A stretch of 42,537 nucleotides of DNA from an uncultured Lachnoclostridium sp. Lineage in GTDB: Bacteria > Bacillota > Clostridia > Lachnospirales > Lachnospiraceae. Under the pieces are notes generated by a model that did not search any database, was not told where the DNA came from, and was given only the letters and a program-made list of their open reading frames with translations. The stretch covers positions 1-42,537 of the forward strand of contig CAOJBY010000029.1 in NCBI GenBank assembly GCA_948330435.1, read 5' to 3'. The translations under genes and the position numbers were made by a program. This document shows positions 6,812 to 14,703 of the stretch, piece after piece; positions within the stretch are counted from its first letter, which is position 1; the number at the start of each line of letters is the position of its first letter.

Positions 6812-8053
6812 ATGAAAAGAAGAGTGGTTGTAACTGGACTGGGAGCAGTGACTCCCATTGGAAATACGGTGCCGGAATTCTGGAAAGGTATCCGGGAGGG
6901 AAAGGTCGGCATCGGGGAGATAACAAAATTTGACACCACAGATTACAAGGTAAAGCTGGCCGCCGAGGTAAAGGATTTTATTGCCGGGGAGCGTATGGAT
7001 GTAAAAGCGTCCAAGCGGATGGAAGCATTTTCCCAGTATGCCGTGGCGGCGGCAAAGGAAGCCCTAACGGATTCGGGGATTCAGATGAGTGAAGAAGATC
7101 CGTTCCGGGCAGGAGTTATCGTTGGTTCCGGAATCGGGAGCTTAAGCACCGTAGAGACGGAGTATGCCAAGATACTTGCAGGAAAAGTAAACCGGGTAAA
7201 TCCCCTGATGGTGCCCCGGATGATCTCCAACATGGCGGCGGGCAACATTTCCATTCAGCTGGGGCTTCGGGGAAAATGCACTAATGTGGTAACTGCATGT
7301 GCATCCGGCACCCACTGTATCGGTGATGCTTTCCGTGCGATCCAATATGACGATGCGGATATTATGCTTGCCGGAGGAGCAGAAAGCTGTATCTGTCCCA
7401 CGGGAGTGGCGGGCTTTCACGCTCTTACGGCTCTTTCCACCGAGACGGATCCCTTGCGGGCATCCATCCCCTTTGACAAGGACCGGCAGGGCTTTGTGCT
7501 GGGCGAGGGAGCAGGTGTTGTGGTGTTAGAAGAGCTGGAGCACGCAACAAAGCGTGGTGCCAGAATCTATGCGGAGGTGGCCGGCTACGGCGCCACAGGA
7601 GATGCCTACCATATTACCTCCCCTTGTGAGGATGGAAGCGGGGCCGCAAAGGCCATGGAGCTGGCCATAAAAGAAGCCGGCATATCACCGTCCCGGGTGG
7701 ACTACATCAACGCCCATGGAACGAGTACCCATCATAACGACCTTTTTGAGACAAAGGCCATTAAAAGTGCCTTTGGCGAAGCCGCCGGCCAGGTTGTCAT
7801 CAATTCAACCAAATCCATGATAGGCCATCTTTTGGGAGCTGCGGGCGGTGTGGAATTTATTGTGTGTGTGAAATCCATACAGGAGGGCTTTATTCATCGG
7901 ACCATGGGTACTGTTACATTGGGTGAGGGCTGTGATCTGAATTATGCCATCGACGCTCCGGTAGAGAAGAGCATTGGCTATGTTCTCAGCAATTCACTGG
8001 GCTTTGGAGGGCACAATGCATCCATCTTGCTCAAAGCATATAGCGGAAACTAA
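6812..8053 (+). CDS. fabF: beta-ketoacyl-ACP synthase II
   Basis: KAS II carries out the later condensations with malonyl-ACP. I start it at ATG 6812 (MKRRVVVTGLGAVTPIG), with a GAGG ribosome binding site at 6801-6804; a TTG at 6806 in frame is too close to that site. The 413-residue protein has nucleophile Cys163 in TACASGTHC, the first histidine in NAHGTSTHHND and the second in KSMIGHLLGAAG, matching the Cys-His-His triad. It ends LSNSLGFGGHNAS, as expected. Confidence 0.95.
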   Translation: MKRRVVVTGLGAVTPIGNTVPEFWKGIREGKVGIGEITKFDTTDYKVKLAAEVKDFIAGERMDVKASKRMEAFSQYAVAAAKEALTDSGIQMSEEDPFRAGVIVGSGIGSLSTVETEYAKILAGKVNRVNPLMVPRMISNMAAGNISIQLGLRGKCTNVVTACASGTHCIGDAFRAIQYDDADIMLAGGAESCICPTGVAGFHALTALSTETDPLRASIPFDKDRQGFVLGEGAGVVVLEELEHATKRGARIYAEVAGYGATGDAYHITSPCEDGSGAAKAMELAIKEAGISPSRVDYINAHGTSTHHNDLFETKAIKSAFGEAAGQVVINSTKSMIGHLLGAAGGVEFIVCVKSIQEGFIHRTMGTVTLGEGCDLNYAIDAPVEKSIGYVLSNSLGFGGHNASILLKAYSGN

Positions 8054-8117
8054 ATTCTTCTATATAGAGGTGTACGGTTAATATTTTGCGGAACTTATAA
8101 TAGAAAGGATGAAGCCG

Positions 8118-8561
8118 ATGGAATTTGAGAATCTTTTAAGACTGGTAGACTGTGTGGCTGCTTCCGGCCTGGACAGCTTTTATTATGAGCAGAACGAAAC
8201 AAAGATAAAATTGAAAAAAGGTGCCGGTGCGGCAGCTTCCCCAAAGGCGGGAATCCCAGATGTGGTCCGCAAGGAAGCGGCAGTTCAGGAGCAGCCGGAG
8301 ATTAGGCCGGAAAAAGCGTCCGGTCCTGTGACCCAGATAAAGTCCCCTCTGGTGGGTGTTTTTTATGAAGCACCGGGAGAGGATGCACAGCCCTTTGTGT
8401 CAGTAGGCGACAGAGTGAAAAAGGGGCAGGTCTTGGGCATTATTGAAGCGATGAAGCTGATGAACGAGATCGAGAGCGAATGTGACGGTATTGTAAAAGA
8501 GATTTCCGTCAAAAACGGGGAAGCAGTGGAGTACGGGCAGACATTATTTGTCCTTGAATAG
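8118..8561 (+). CDS. accB: biotin carboxyl carrier protein of acetyl-CoA carboxylase
   Basis: AccB carries the biotin that shuttles carboxylate from AccC to the carboxyltransferase. The start at ATG 8118 is preferred because AGAAAGG (8102-8108) lies 9 nt upstream; the ATG at 8109 touches that site. The 147-residue protein has an N-terminal helical part (MEFENLLRLVDCV), an Ala/Pro/Glu-rich linker, and a biotinyl domain from about residue 72 with the biotin Lys113 in EAMKLMNE. A perfect TATAAT at 8096-8101 in the fabF-accB gap could be an internal promoter, but no matching -35 is seen. Confidence 0.94.
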   Translation: MEFENLLRLVDCVAASGLDSFYYEQNETKIKLKKGAGAAASPKAGIPDVVRKEAAVQEQPEIRPEKASGPVTQIKSPLVGVFYEAPGEDAQPFVSVGDRVKKGQVLGIIEAMKLMNEIESECDGIVKEISVKNGEAVEYGQTLFVLE

Positions 8562-8566
8562 GAAAA

Positions 8567-9028
8567 ATGAGGGGTATGAAAAATATTATGAAGCATTTAA
8601 ACATCAGCCAGATTCAGGAGATCATTCCCCACAGGCATCCCTTTCTTCTTTTGGACTATATTGAAGACTATGAGCCGGGAGCCTATGCGGTGGGATATAA
8701 ATGCGTAACCTTTCGGGAGGATTTTTTTGCCGGACATTTTCCGGGAGAACCGGTGATGCCGGGGGTGCTGACCATAGAAGCCCTGGCACAGGCAGGTGCG
8801 GTTGCCATTCTCTCCTGTGAGGAAAACAGGGGAAAGACGGCGTATTTCGGAGCCATCAATAAGTGCAGATTCAAAGGCAAGGTAGTTCCGGGAGATAAGC
8901 TCCGCCTGGAGACAAGGATCGTGAAAAGAAAAGGCCCCCTGGGCGTGGGAGAAGCCGTAGCCACGGTAGAGGGAAAAGTGGTGGCACAGGCGGAATTAAC
9001 ATTCATGGTAGGAGAACAGCATGATTAG
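8567..9028 (+). CDS. fabZ: 3-hydroxyacyl-ACP dehydratase
   Basis: FabZ dehydrates 3-hydroxyacyl-ACP to the trans-2-enoyl form used by FabK. The hot-dog-fold signature is clear: PHRHPFLLLD near the N-terminus, catalytic His57 in AGHFPGEPVMPGV and Glu71 in TIEALAQAG. The start is uncertain, since in-frame ATGs at 8567, 8576 and 8588 are all possible; AGGAAA precedes the first. The length of 146-153 residues is normal either way. It overlaps accC by 8 nt. No FabA, FabM or FabN isomerase gene is seen here, so the route to unsaturated fatty acids is not explained by this operon. Confidence 0.95.
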   Translation: MRGMKNIMKHLNISQIQEIIPHRHPFLLLDYIEDYEPGAYAVGYKCVTFREDFFAGHFPGEPVMPGVLTIEALAQAGAVAILSCEENRGKTAYFGAINKCRFKGKVVPGDKLRLETRIVKRKGPLGVGEAVATVEGKVVAQAELTFMVGEQHD

Positions 9029-10364
9029 AAAGGTTTTAGTGGCAAACCGGGGGGAGATTGCGGTACGCATTATCCGGGCCTGCCGGGAAATGGGAATCGA
9101 GACCGTGGCCGTATATTCGGAAGCGGACAGAGAAGCACTTCACGCCAAGCTTGCGGACGAAGCCATCTGTATCGGTCCGGCGGCTCTTGCGGACAGCTAT
9201 CTCTCCATGGAGAAGATCATCAGTGCAACGGTCGTATCAGGGGCGGATGCCATTCATCCGGGCTACGGGCTATTGTCGGAGAACAGCAGATTTGCCAGTC
9301 TCTGCGAAAAGTGCCACATTACCTTTATAGGCCCCACGGCGTCCGTTATGGAAAAAATGGGGAATAAACAGGAAGCCCGCAATACCATGAAGCGTGCCGG
9401 CGTGCCCATCGTCCCGGGCAGTGAGCGTGCCGTGTATGACAGTGCTTCGGCCATGAAAGAAGCAGAAAAAGCCGGATATCCCGTTATGATCAAGGCCGTT
9501 CTGGGCGGCGGAGGAAAGGGAATGCGAATGGTGGAGAGGGAAAGTGAGTTTGAACAGAACTTCCGCCTTGCACAGTCCGAAGCAGAGAAAGCCTTTGGGG
9601 ACAATGCCATGTATGTGGAGCATTTCATCACAAAGCCCCGGCATGTGGAGGTTCAGATTCTGGCGGACAGCCACGGAAATGTGATTCATCTGGGGGAGCG
9701 TGACTGTTCCATACAGAGAAATCATCAGAAAATGATAGAGGAAGCCCCCTGTACGGCCCTTACAGAGGAACTCCGAAGCCGGATTGGGGATGCAGCGGTG
9801 AAAGCGGCAAAGGCGGCCGAGTATGTGGGTGCCGGTACGGTTGAATTTCTTTTGGAAAAAAGCGGAGCCTTTTATTTCATGGAGATGAATACCCGGATTC
9901 AGGTAGAGCATCCCGTTACCGAGTGGGTGACCGGGATCGATCTCATCAAGGAGCAGCTTCGGATAGCAGACGGGCGGAAGCTGTCCTACACACAGGATCA
10001 GGTAAAGATCGAGGGTCATTCCATCGAGGTACGCATCAATGCGGAAAAGCCGGAGAAAGGTTTTCTTCCCTGCCCCGGAACAGTTACGGGCTTACATCTG
10101 CCCGGGGGAAAGGGCATCCGCATTGACTCGGCGATCTACAGCGGCTATACCATTCCGCCCTTTTACGATTCTATGGTGGCCAAAATCAGTGTATGGGCAA
10201 AGAACAGAAGCGAAGCAATCCGCAAAGTGCAGAGTGCTCTGGGCGAGGTCATTATCGAGGGCGTGGATACGAATGTGGACTACCAGTATGACATTTTGAA
10301 CCATCCCAAATTCCTGGCCGGAACCATAGATATTGAGTTTGTCAATGAGCTTGGCAGTTCATAA
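9021..10364 (+). CDS. accC: biotin carboxylase of acetyl-CoA carboxylase
   Basis: AccC uses ATP and bicarbonate to carboxylate the biotin on AccB. The 447-residue protein shows the ATP-grasp fold: N-terminal KVLVANRGEIAVRI, Lys116 in MGNKQEAR, the ATP loop GGGGKGMRM (162-170), RDCSIQRNHQKM and the active-site EMNTRIQVEHPVTE. The length matches AccC, with no fused BCCP or carboxyltransferase domain. Its last codons and stop form the base of a long hairpin that separates it from accDA. Confidence 0.96.
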   Translation: MIRKVLVANRGEIAVRIIRACREMGIETVAVYSEADREALHAKLADEAICIGPAALADSYLSMEKIISATVVSGADAIHPGYGLLSENSRFASLCEKCHITFIGPTASVMEKMGNKQEARNTMKRAGVPIVPGSERAVYDSASAMKEAEKAGYPVMIKAVLGGGGKGMRMVERESEFEQNFRLAQSEAEKAFGDNAMYVEHFITKPRHVEVQILADSHGNVIHLGERDCSIQRNHQKMIEEAPCTALTEELRSRIGDAAVKAAKAAEYVGAGTVEFLLEKSGAFYFMEMNTRIQVEHPVTEWVTGIDLIKEQLRIADGRKLSYTQDQVKIEGHSIEVRINAEKPEKGFLPCPGTVTGLHLPGGKGIRIDSAIYSGYTIPPFYDSMVAKISVWAKNRSEAIRKVQSALGEVIIEGVDTNVDYQYDILNHPKFLAGTIDIEFVNELGSS

Positions 10365-10439
10365 CGGATGGGTAGCGTGAACAGCCGAACACCGATATGG
10401 AAAAATTCGTCCGCCCACGCTGCCCATCTGTTATGAACT
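10356..10439 (+). promoter_or_regulatory. 24-bp stem hairpin between accC and accDA
   Basis: Bases 10356-10379 pair with 10416-10439 along 24 consecutive positions, with only two G-U wobbles and no bulge, over a 36-nt loop. The left arm includes the last codons and stop of accC; the right arm ends 2 nt before the GGAGG (10442-10446) of accDA. No U-run follows, so it is not a standard terminator. It could be an RNase III or other processing/stability site that separates accC and accDA messages, or a small inserted repeat. Confidence 0.7.
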
Positions 10440-10454
10440 TCGGAGGTAAAGGAA

Positions 10455-12170
10455 ATGAATCTGGATCACGTATTTAAAAAGACAAATAAAAGAACTTCTC
10501 CTGACGGAAGCAAAAAGCCCCAGGTGCCGGAGGGACTTTTGTGCAAATGCAGTAAATGCGGCAGAACGCTTCTTGTGGAGGAAATACGGCAGAATTACTA
10601 TGTATGTCCCAAATGCAAGGGTTATTTTCGGGTGAAAGCCTATGAGCGTATCCGCCGTCTTGCAGACGAGGGAACCTTTGCGGAGTGGGATAAGGAGCTG
10701 ACCGGCGGCAATCCCATGGAATTTGAGGGATATGAGGAAAAGCTTGCGGCCACAAGGCTGAAGTCACGGCTCAATGAAGCGGTGGTCACGGGAAAATGTC
10801 AGATAGGCGGCTGTGAAACGGTTCTTGGAGTCATGGACGGCCGTTTTCTCATGGCAAGCATGGGAGAGGCAGTAGGCGAAAAGATCACAAGAGCCGTGGA
10901 ACGGGCTACAAAGGAGAGACTTCCGGTGATCTTATTTACCTGTTCCGGCGGTGCAAGGATGCAGGAGGGAATCACCTCTCTGATGCAGATGGCAAAAACC
11001 TCCGCTGCTCTGAAACGGCACAGCAATGCAGGACTTTTATATGTAAGTGTGCTGACCGACCCAACTACCGGGGGAGTGACGGCCAGCTTTGCCATGGAGG
11101 GGGATATCATTCTGGCGGAGCCGGGAGCACTGATTGGCTTTGCAGGCCCTAGAGTCATTGAGCAGACCATACGTCAGAAGCTGCCAAAAGGCTTCCAGAG
11201 ATCGGAATTTCTTCTGGAGCACGGATTTGTGGATCGGATTGTAGAGCGTCATGAGTTGAAAGAGGTCCTGCAGGATATCTTACGGATGCATGAGATCCAT
11301 GACAGCAATACCACGAAACCCGGCTCTGTGGAAAGCAATGTCTTAGTCCCGCAAAAAGAGGAAAAGAGAGAAAAGGTGCCCTATCAGAAAATCGGTGTCT
11401 GGGATCGGGTGCTTCGTTCCAGGGACAAAAACAGGCCCGTGGGAAGCGACTATATCGAGATATTATTTGATAGCTTTTATGAATTCCACGGAGACCGGAT
11501 CTTTGGAGATGATCCGGCGGTTATGGCCGGTATTGCCTGCTTTCAGGGAAAACCGGTAACCGTCATAGCCCAGGAAAAAGGAAAGAATACCAAGGACAAT
11601 GTGGTGCATCATTTCGGTATGTGTTCTCCGGAGGGCTACCGGAAAGCACTTCGGCTGATGAAACAGGCGGAGAAGTTTCAAAGACCCATCATCTGCCTGG
11701 CGGACACTCCGGGGGCATTCTGCGGTCTGGAGGCGGAGGAACGGGGACAGGGAGAAGCCATTGCCCGAAATATCTACGAGATGTCAGACCTTAAGGTCCC
11801 CATTTTGACCATTGTGATTGGAGAGGGCGGAAGCGGCGGAGCCTTGGCCGTTGCAACCTCCAATGAAGTGTGGATTCTGGAGAATTCCATTTATTCCATT
11901 TTGTCGCCTGAGGGCTTTGCAAGCATTCTCTGGAAAGACAGCAAGCGGGCGAAGCAGGCGGCGGAGGTGATGAAGCTCACGGCAAGGGATCTCAAAAAAG
12001 CCGGTATCGTGGAGCAGGTATTTCCGGAGCCGGAGAAATTCTCCAAGGAAAATCTCTCACAGGTGATTGGGCCAATGAAGAGAAAGATTCGAAAGTTTCT
12101 GGATACTTACGGGAAGCTAACAGGGGAAGAGCTGAGCAGTCACCGGTATGAACGTTTTCGGAAGATGTAG
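10455..12170 (+). CDS. accDA: fused acetyl-CoA carboxylase carboxyltransferase, beta-alpha (AccD-AccA)
   Basis: This 571-residue protein joins both carboxyltransferase subunits in one chain. The N-terminal AccD part has the four-cysteine zinc ribbon (Cys32, Cys35, Cys51, Cys54) and the crotonase-like core with FTCSGGARMQEG and PTTGGVTASFAM. After a charged linker (about residues 285-310) the AccA part follows with FYEFHGDRIFGDD, QEKGKNTKDN, FCGLEAEERGQGEAIA and GEGGSGGALAVA. It transfers the carboxyl group from biotin to acetyl-CoA, making malonyl-CoA. In most bacteria these are two genes; the frame here is continuous, so the fusion is real in this sequence. Ribosome binding site GGAGG at 10442-10446. 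Confidence 0.94.
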   Translation: MNLDHVFKKTNKRTSPDGSKKPQVPEGLLCKCSKCGRTLLVEEIRQNYYVCPKCKGYFRVKAYERIRRLADEGTFAEWDKELTGGNPMEFEGYEEKLAATRLKSRLNEAVVTGKCQIGGCETVLGVMDGRFLMASMGEAVGEKITRAVERATKERLPVILFTCSGGARMQEGITSLMQMAKTSAALKRHSNAGLLYVSVLTDPTTGGVTASFAMEGDIILAEPGALIGFAGPRVIEQTIRQKLPKGFQRSEFLLEHGFVDRIVERHELKEVLQDILRMHEIHDSNTTKPGSVESNVLVPQKEEKREKVPYQKIGVWDRVLRSRDKNRPVGSDYIEILFDSFYEFHGDRIFGDDPAVMAGIACFQGKPVTVIAQEKGKNTKDNVVHHFGMCSPEGYRKALRLMKQAEKFQRPIICLADTPGAFCGLEAEERGQGEAIARNIYEMSDLKVPILTIVIGEGGSGGALAVATSNEVWILENSIYSILSPEGFASILWKDSKRAKQAAEVMKLTARDLKKAGIVEQVFPEPEKFSKENLSQVIGPMKRKIRKFLDTYGKLTGEELSSHRYERFRKM

Positions 12171-12223
12171 GTGAGCAGCAACAGTGTATGGAGCGAATAC
12201 TTGAAAACGGAAATGGAGGAATC

Positions 12224-13285
12224 ATGATGGAAGCAAGACCTCTTAGAATCGGAGACATCACCTTAAGAAAGCCTGTTTTTCAGGGTGGAATGGGGATTGG
12301 GATCAGCCTGTCCGGGCTTGCCGGAGCCGTGGCACGGGAGGGCGGTGCAGGAACCATCTCTGCGGCACAGATTGGATTTATGGAGGAGGACTTTGATGAG
12401 AATCCCCTGAAAGCCAATCTGAGGGCCATGAAAAAGGAACTTGAGAAAGCCAGGAAACTGGCACAGGGCGGCACTGTGGGATTTAATATCATGGTGGCCA
12501 TGAACCATTATGAAGCGTATGTAAAGCGGGCGGCGGAAATCGGTGCTGATTTTATCGTATCCGGTGCCGGGCTTCCCGTAGATCTTCCGGAGCTTGTAAA
12601 GTCCTATTCCATAAAAATCGCTCCCATTGTTTCCACGGAAAAGTCAGTCCATGTACTCTTACGGTACTGGGCAAAAAAATTCAATCGGATTCCTGATTTT
12701 CTTGTTATCGAGGGGCCAAAAGCGGGAGGGCATCTGGGATTTACCAGGGAGCAGCTTGAGAAGTTTCATCCCACTATCTACCGGGCAGAGGTAGGAAAAA
12801 TCATGGAAAAGGTCCGGGAGTTTGAGGAGCAATTCGCAAGGAAGATCCCTGTTGTGCTGGGCGGAGGGATCAGCGGCAGAGGGCAGTCAGAGGAAGCTTT
12901 CTCCATGGGGGCGGATGCCATTCAGGTGGCAAGCAGGTTTGTGACTACCGAGGAATGCGATGCCGCACAGGCATACAAGCAGACCTATATAGCCGCCGGG
13001 AAAGAGGACATTGTCCTGGTAAAAAGTCCCGTCGGAATGCCGGGCCGTGCCATCCGGAATTCTTTTTTGGAACGTGTGGAAAGGGGAGAAAGAATCCCAC
13101 CCTCAAGGTGCCGTGGCTGTCTGAAAAAATGCAAGCCCATGGAAATCCCTTATTGCATTACAGAGGCTTTGATACATGCGGCAAAGGGGGAGGTGGACGA
13201 CGCATTGCTGTTCTGCGGTGCGGATGCTCATAAAATTCATAAAGTAGAGACGGTGAAAAGTGTTATAGAGGAATTGATGGGTTAA
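12224..13285 (+). CDS. FabK/nitronate monooxygenase-like FMN oxidoreductase with cysteine-rich tail
   Basis: The 353-residue protein belongs to the FMN TIM-barrel family of FabK and nitronate monooxygenase: VFQGGMGIGISLSGLAGAVA, IVSGAGLPVDLPEL, EGPKAGGHLGFT with the conserved His, PVVLGGGISGRGQ and ADAIQVASRFVTT. ATG 12224 is chosen because TGGAGGA ends 3 nt before it and no better site exists. Near the C-terminus is CRGCLKKCKP...YC, four cysteines (C-x2-C-x3-C-x7-C) that could bind metal or an Fe-S cluster; FabK at 4191 lacks this. It lies just after accDA and seems co-transcribed with the fatty acid genes. It may be a second enoyl reductase or a detoxifying flavoenzyme; the substrate cannot be told from sequence. 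Confidence 0.8.
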   Translation: MMEARPLRIGDITLRKPVFQGGMGIGISLSGLAGAVAREGGAGTISAAQIGFMEEDFDENPLKANLRAMKKELEKARKLAQGGTVGFNIMVAMNHYEAYVKRAAEIGADFIVSGAGLPVDLPELVKSYSIKIAPIVSTEKSVHVLLRYWAKKFNRIPDFLVIEGPKAGGHLGFTREQLEKFHPTIYRAEVGKIMEKVREFEEQFARKIPVVLGGGISGRGQSEEAFSMGADAIQVASRFVTTEECDAAQAYKQTYIAAGKEDIVLVKSPVGMPGRAIRNSFLERVERGERIPPSRCRGCLKKCKPMEIPYCITEALIHAAKGEVDDALLFCGADAHKIHKVETVKSVIEELMG

Positions 13286-13298
13286 CCCCCTTTCTTAT

Positions 13299-13327
13299 TT
13301 GGAAAATTTATGTTACCATAAGATTAT
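13299..13327 (+). promoter_or_regulatory. tetR promoter with embedded palindromic operator
   Basis: -35 TTGGAA (13299-13304), 17-bp spacer and -10-like GATTAT (13322-13327). The spacer holds the palindrome TTATG-TTAC-CATAA (13308-13321). A palindrome between -35 and -10 fits autorepression by the TetR protein encoded next. Confidence 0.45.
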
Positions 13328-13350
13328 GCATTCAGAAAGGGAGCAATGGA

Positions 13351-13896
13351 ATGGTGAATCTATTTTCCAAAAACTATAATAAGAGAACACGGTTTACCAG
13401 GGTATGCATAGGAGAGGCCATATTTGCCCTTATGGATAAAAAGGAGTATAAGGATATCCGGATCTCAGATATTGTAAAAAGAGCCGGAGTGTCCAGAATG
13501 ACATTTTATCATTACTATGAGACCAAGGAGGATGCCCTGGCAGACTTTTTTCATGAGATTGTTGCTGGCTATATAAGGGAATGTATTTCCGAGAAAGAGA
13601 CGATCGGAAAGTTTCACGATATAACCAGCATTGTTCATGCCCTGAAATATTTTGACCGATATGCGGGATTTATCTTGAAGCTGGTTGACGCAAAACTTTA
13701 TTACATCGTCATAGATGCTATGAACGCCTATATGAAGAACCGGATTCTGCCCCGTTATAAGCTTCCTCTCTATGAACTTTATTTCTATGGAGGGGCATTG
13801 CTGAATATGTTCATTATGTGGGAACTGGGAGGCAAGGAGGAATCTGCGGAAGAGATTGCACGGATGGTAGCAGGCAGTATCGGTTCCGGTAAGTGA
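13351..13896 (+). CDS. TetR/AcrR family transcriptional regulator
   Basis: This 181-residue protein has an N-terminal TetR helix-turn-helix (about residues 13-60; GEAIFALMDKKEYKDIRISD, then IVKRAGVSRMTFYHYYETKEDAL), a very typical TetR pattern. The C-terminal helical ligand domain is not assigned to an effector. It lies 65 nt after the fatty acid operon and has a candidate promoter with palindrome of its own. It could sense a fatty acid-related ligand, or control the two-component system downstream, whose upstream region repeats half of the palindrome. Both ideas are inference. Confidence 0.88.
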   Translation: MVNLFSKNYNKRTRFTRVCIGEAIFALMDKKEYKDIRISDIVKRAGVSRMTFYHYYETKEDALADFFHEIVAGYIRECISEKETIGKFHDITSIVHALKYFDRYAGFILKLVDAKLYYIVIDAMNAYMKNRILPRYKLPLYELYFYGGALLNMFIMWELGGKEESAEEIARMVAGSIGSGK

Positions 13897-13918
13897 AATT
13901 TCTTTCCTGTTCACAAAA

Positions 13919-13978
13919 GTAACATAATTTTCTGCTATAGTTATAAGAAAATATTGGGGTAAAAAGGCATTTTGCCCC
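13919..13978 (+). promoter_or_regulatory. upstream region of the two-component system: promoter, TetR half-site and hairpin
   Basis: An extended -10, TGCTATAGT (13933-13941), is preceded by GTAACATAA (13919-13927), the reverse complement of the left part of the tetR palindrome. Downstream, GGGGTAAAA (13956-13964) pairs with TTTTGCCCC (13970-13978), a 9-bp stem with one G-U pair and a 5-nt loop in the 5' leader. The hairpin may be an attenuator or an mRNA stabiliser; no long U-run follows. Confidence 0.4.
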
Positions 13979-14016
13979 TGATATCATAAAAATGATGTTG
14001 ACTTGGGGGATGATTT

Positions 14017-14703
14017 ATGGAAAAATTAAAAATCCTGGTAGTAGATGATGAAAGCAGAATGCGTAAGCTGGTAAAGGACTTTCTGGTGAAGCAGAATTAT
14101 GAAGTTTTGGAAGCAGAGAATGGAGCCGAAGCTTTGGACATTTTTTTTGAGACAGACGGGATTGCCCTGGTGATTCTGGATGTTATGATGCCGAAGATGG
14201 ATGGCTGGCAGACCTTAAGAGAGATTCGGGAGTATTCAAAGGTTCCTATCATTATGCTTACGGCCAAATCGGATGAACGGGATGAGCTTCAGGGCTTTGA
14301 ACTGGGAGTGGACGAGTATATCTCAAAACCCTTTAGCCCTAAGATTCTGGTTGCCCGGGTAGAAGCTATTTTGCGGAGAACAAGTTCCAGAAATGCGGAA
14401 GAGATCCTGAAGTCTGGAGGAATTGAACTGAATAAGGCAGCCCATATGGTGACCTTAGATGGAGCATCTCTTGAGTTAAGCTTTAAGGAATTTGAACTTC
14501 TGGCCTATTTTATGGAGCATGAGGGAATTGCCCTTTCCAGGGAAAAGATCTTGAATAATGTATGGAATTATGATTATTTTGGCGATGCACGGACCATTGA
14601 TACCCATGTGAAGAAGCTTAGGAGCAAGCTTGGGGAGAAAGGGGACCTGATAAAAACCATCTGGGGCATGGGGTATAAATTCACTACGGAGGAAGCTTCT
14701 TAA
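14017..14703 (+). CDS. OmpR-family response regulator
   Basis: The 228-residue protein has a receiver domain (about 4-115) with acidic pocket Asp10/Asp11 (VVDDES), phosphoacceptor Asp55 in LVILDVMMPK, Thr82 in IIMLTAK and Lys104 in ISKPFSP. A linker leads to a winged-helix DNA-binding domain (about 130-226; LSFKEFELLAYFMEHEG, TIDTHVKKLRSKLG, IKTIWGMGYKF). It is a transcription factor activated by the kinase encoded next; the stop overlaps that gene's ATG by one base (TAATG). The signal is unknown. The start is backed by a GGGGGA site. Confidence 0.95.
   Translation: MEKLKILVVDDESRMRKLVKDFLVKQNYEVLEAENGAEALDIFFETDGIALVILDVMMPKMDGWQTLREIREYSKVPIIMLTAKSDERDELQGFELGVDEYISKPFSPKILVARVEAILRRTSSRNAEEILKSGGIELNKAAHMVTLDGASLELSFKEFELLAYFMEHEGIALSREKILNNVWNYDYFGDARTIDTHVKKLRSKLGEKGDLIKTIWGMGYKFTTEEAS

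Noticed and set aside
9270..10019. 249-codon minus-strand frame within accC
   Set aside because: It lies wholly antisense to the biotin carboxylase gene and resembles no protein family.
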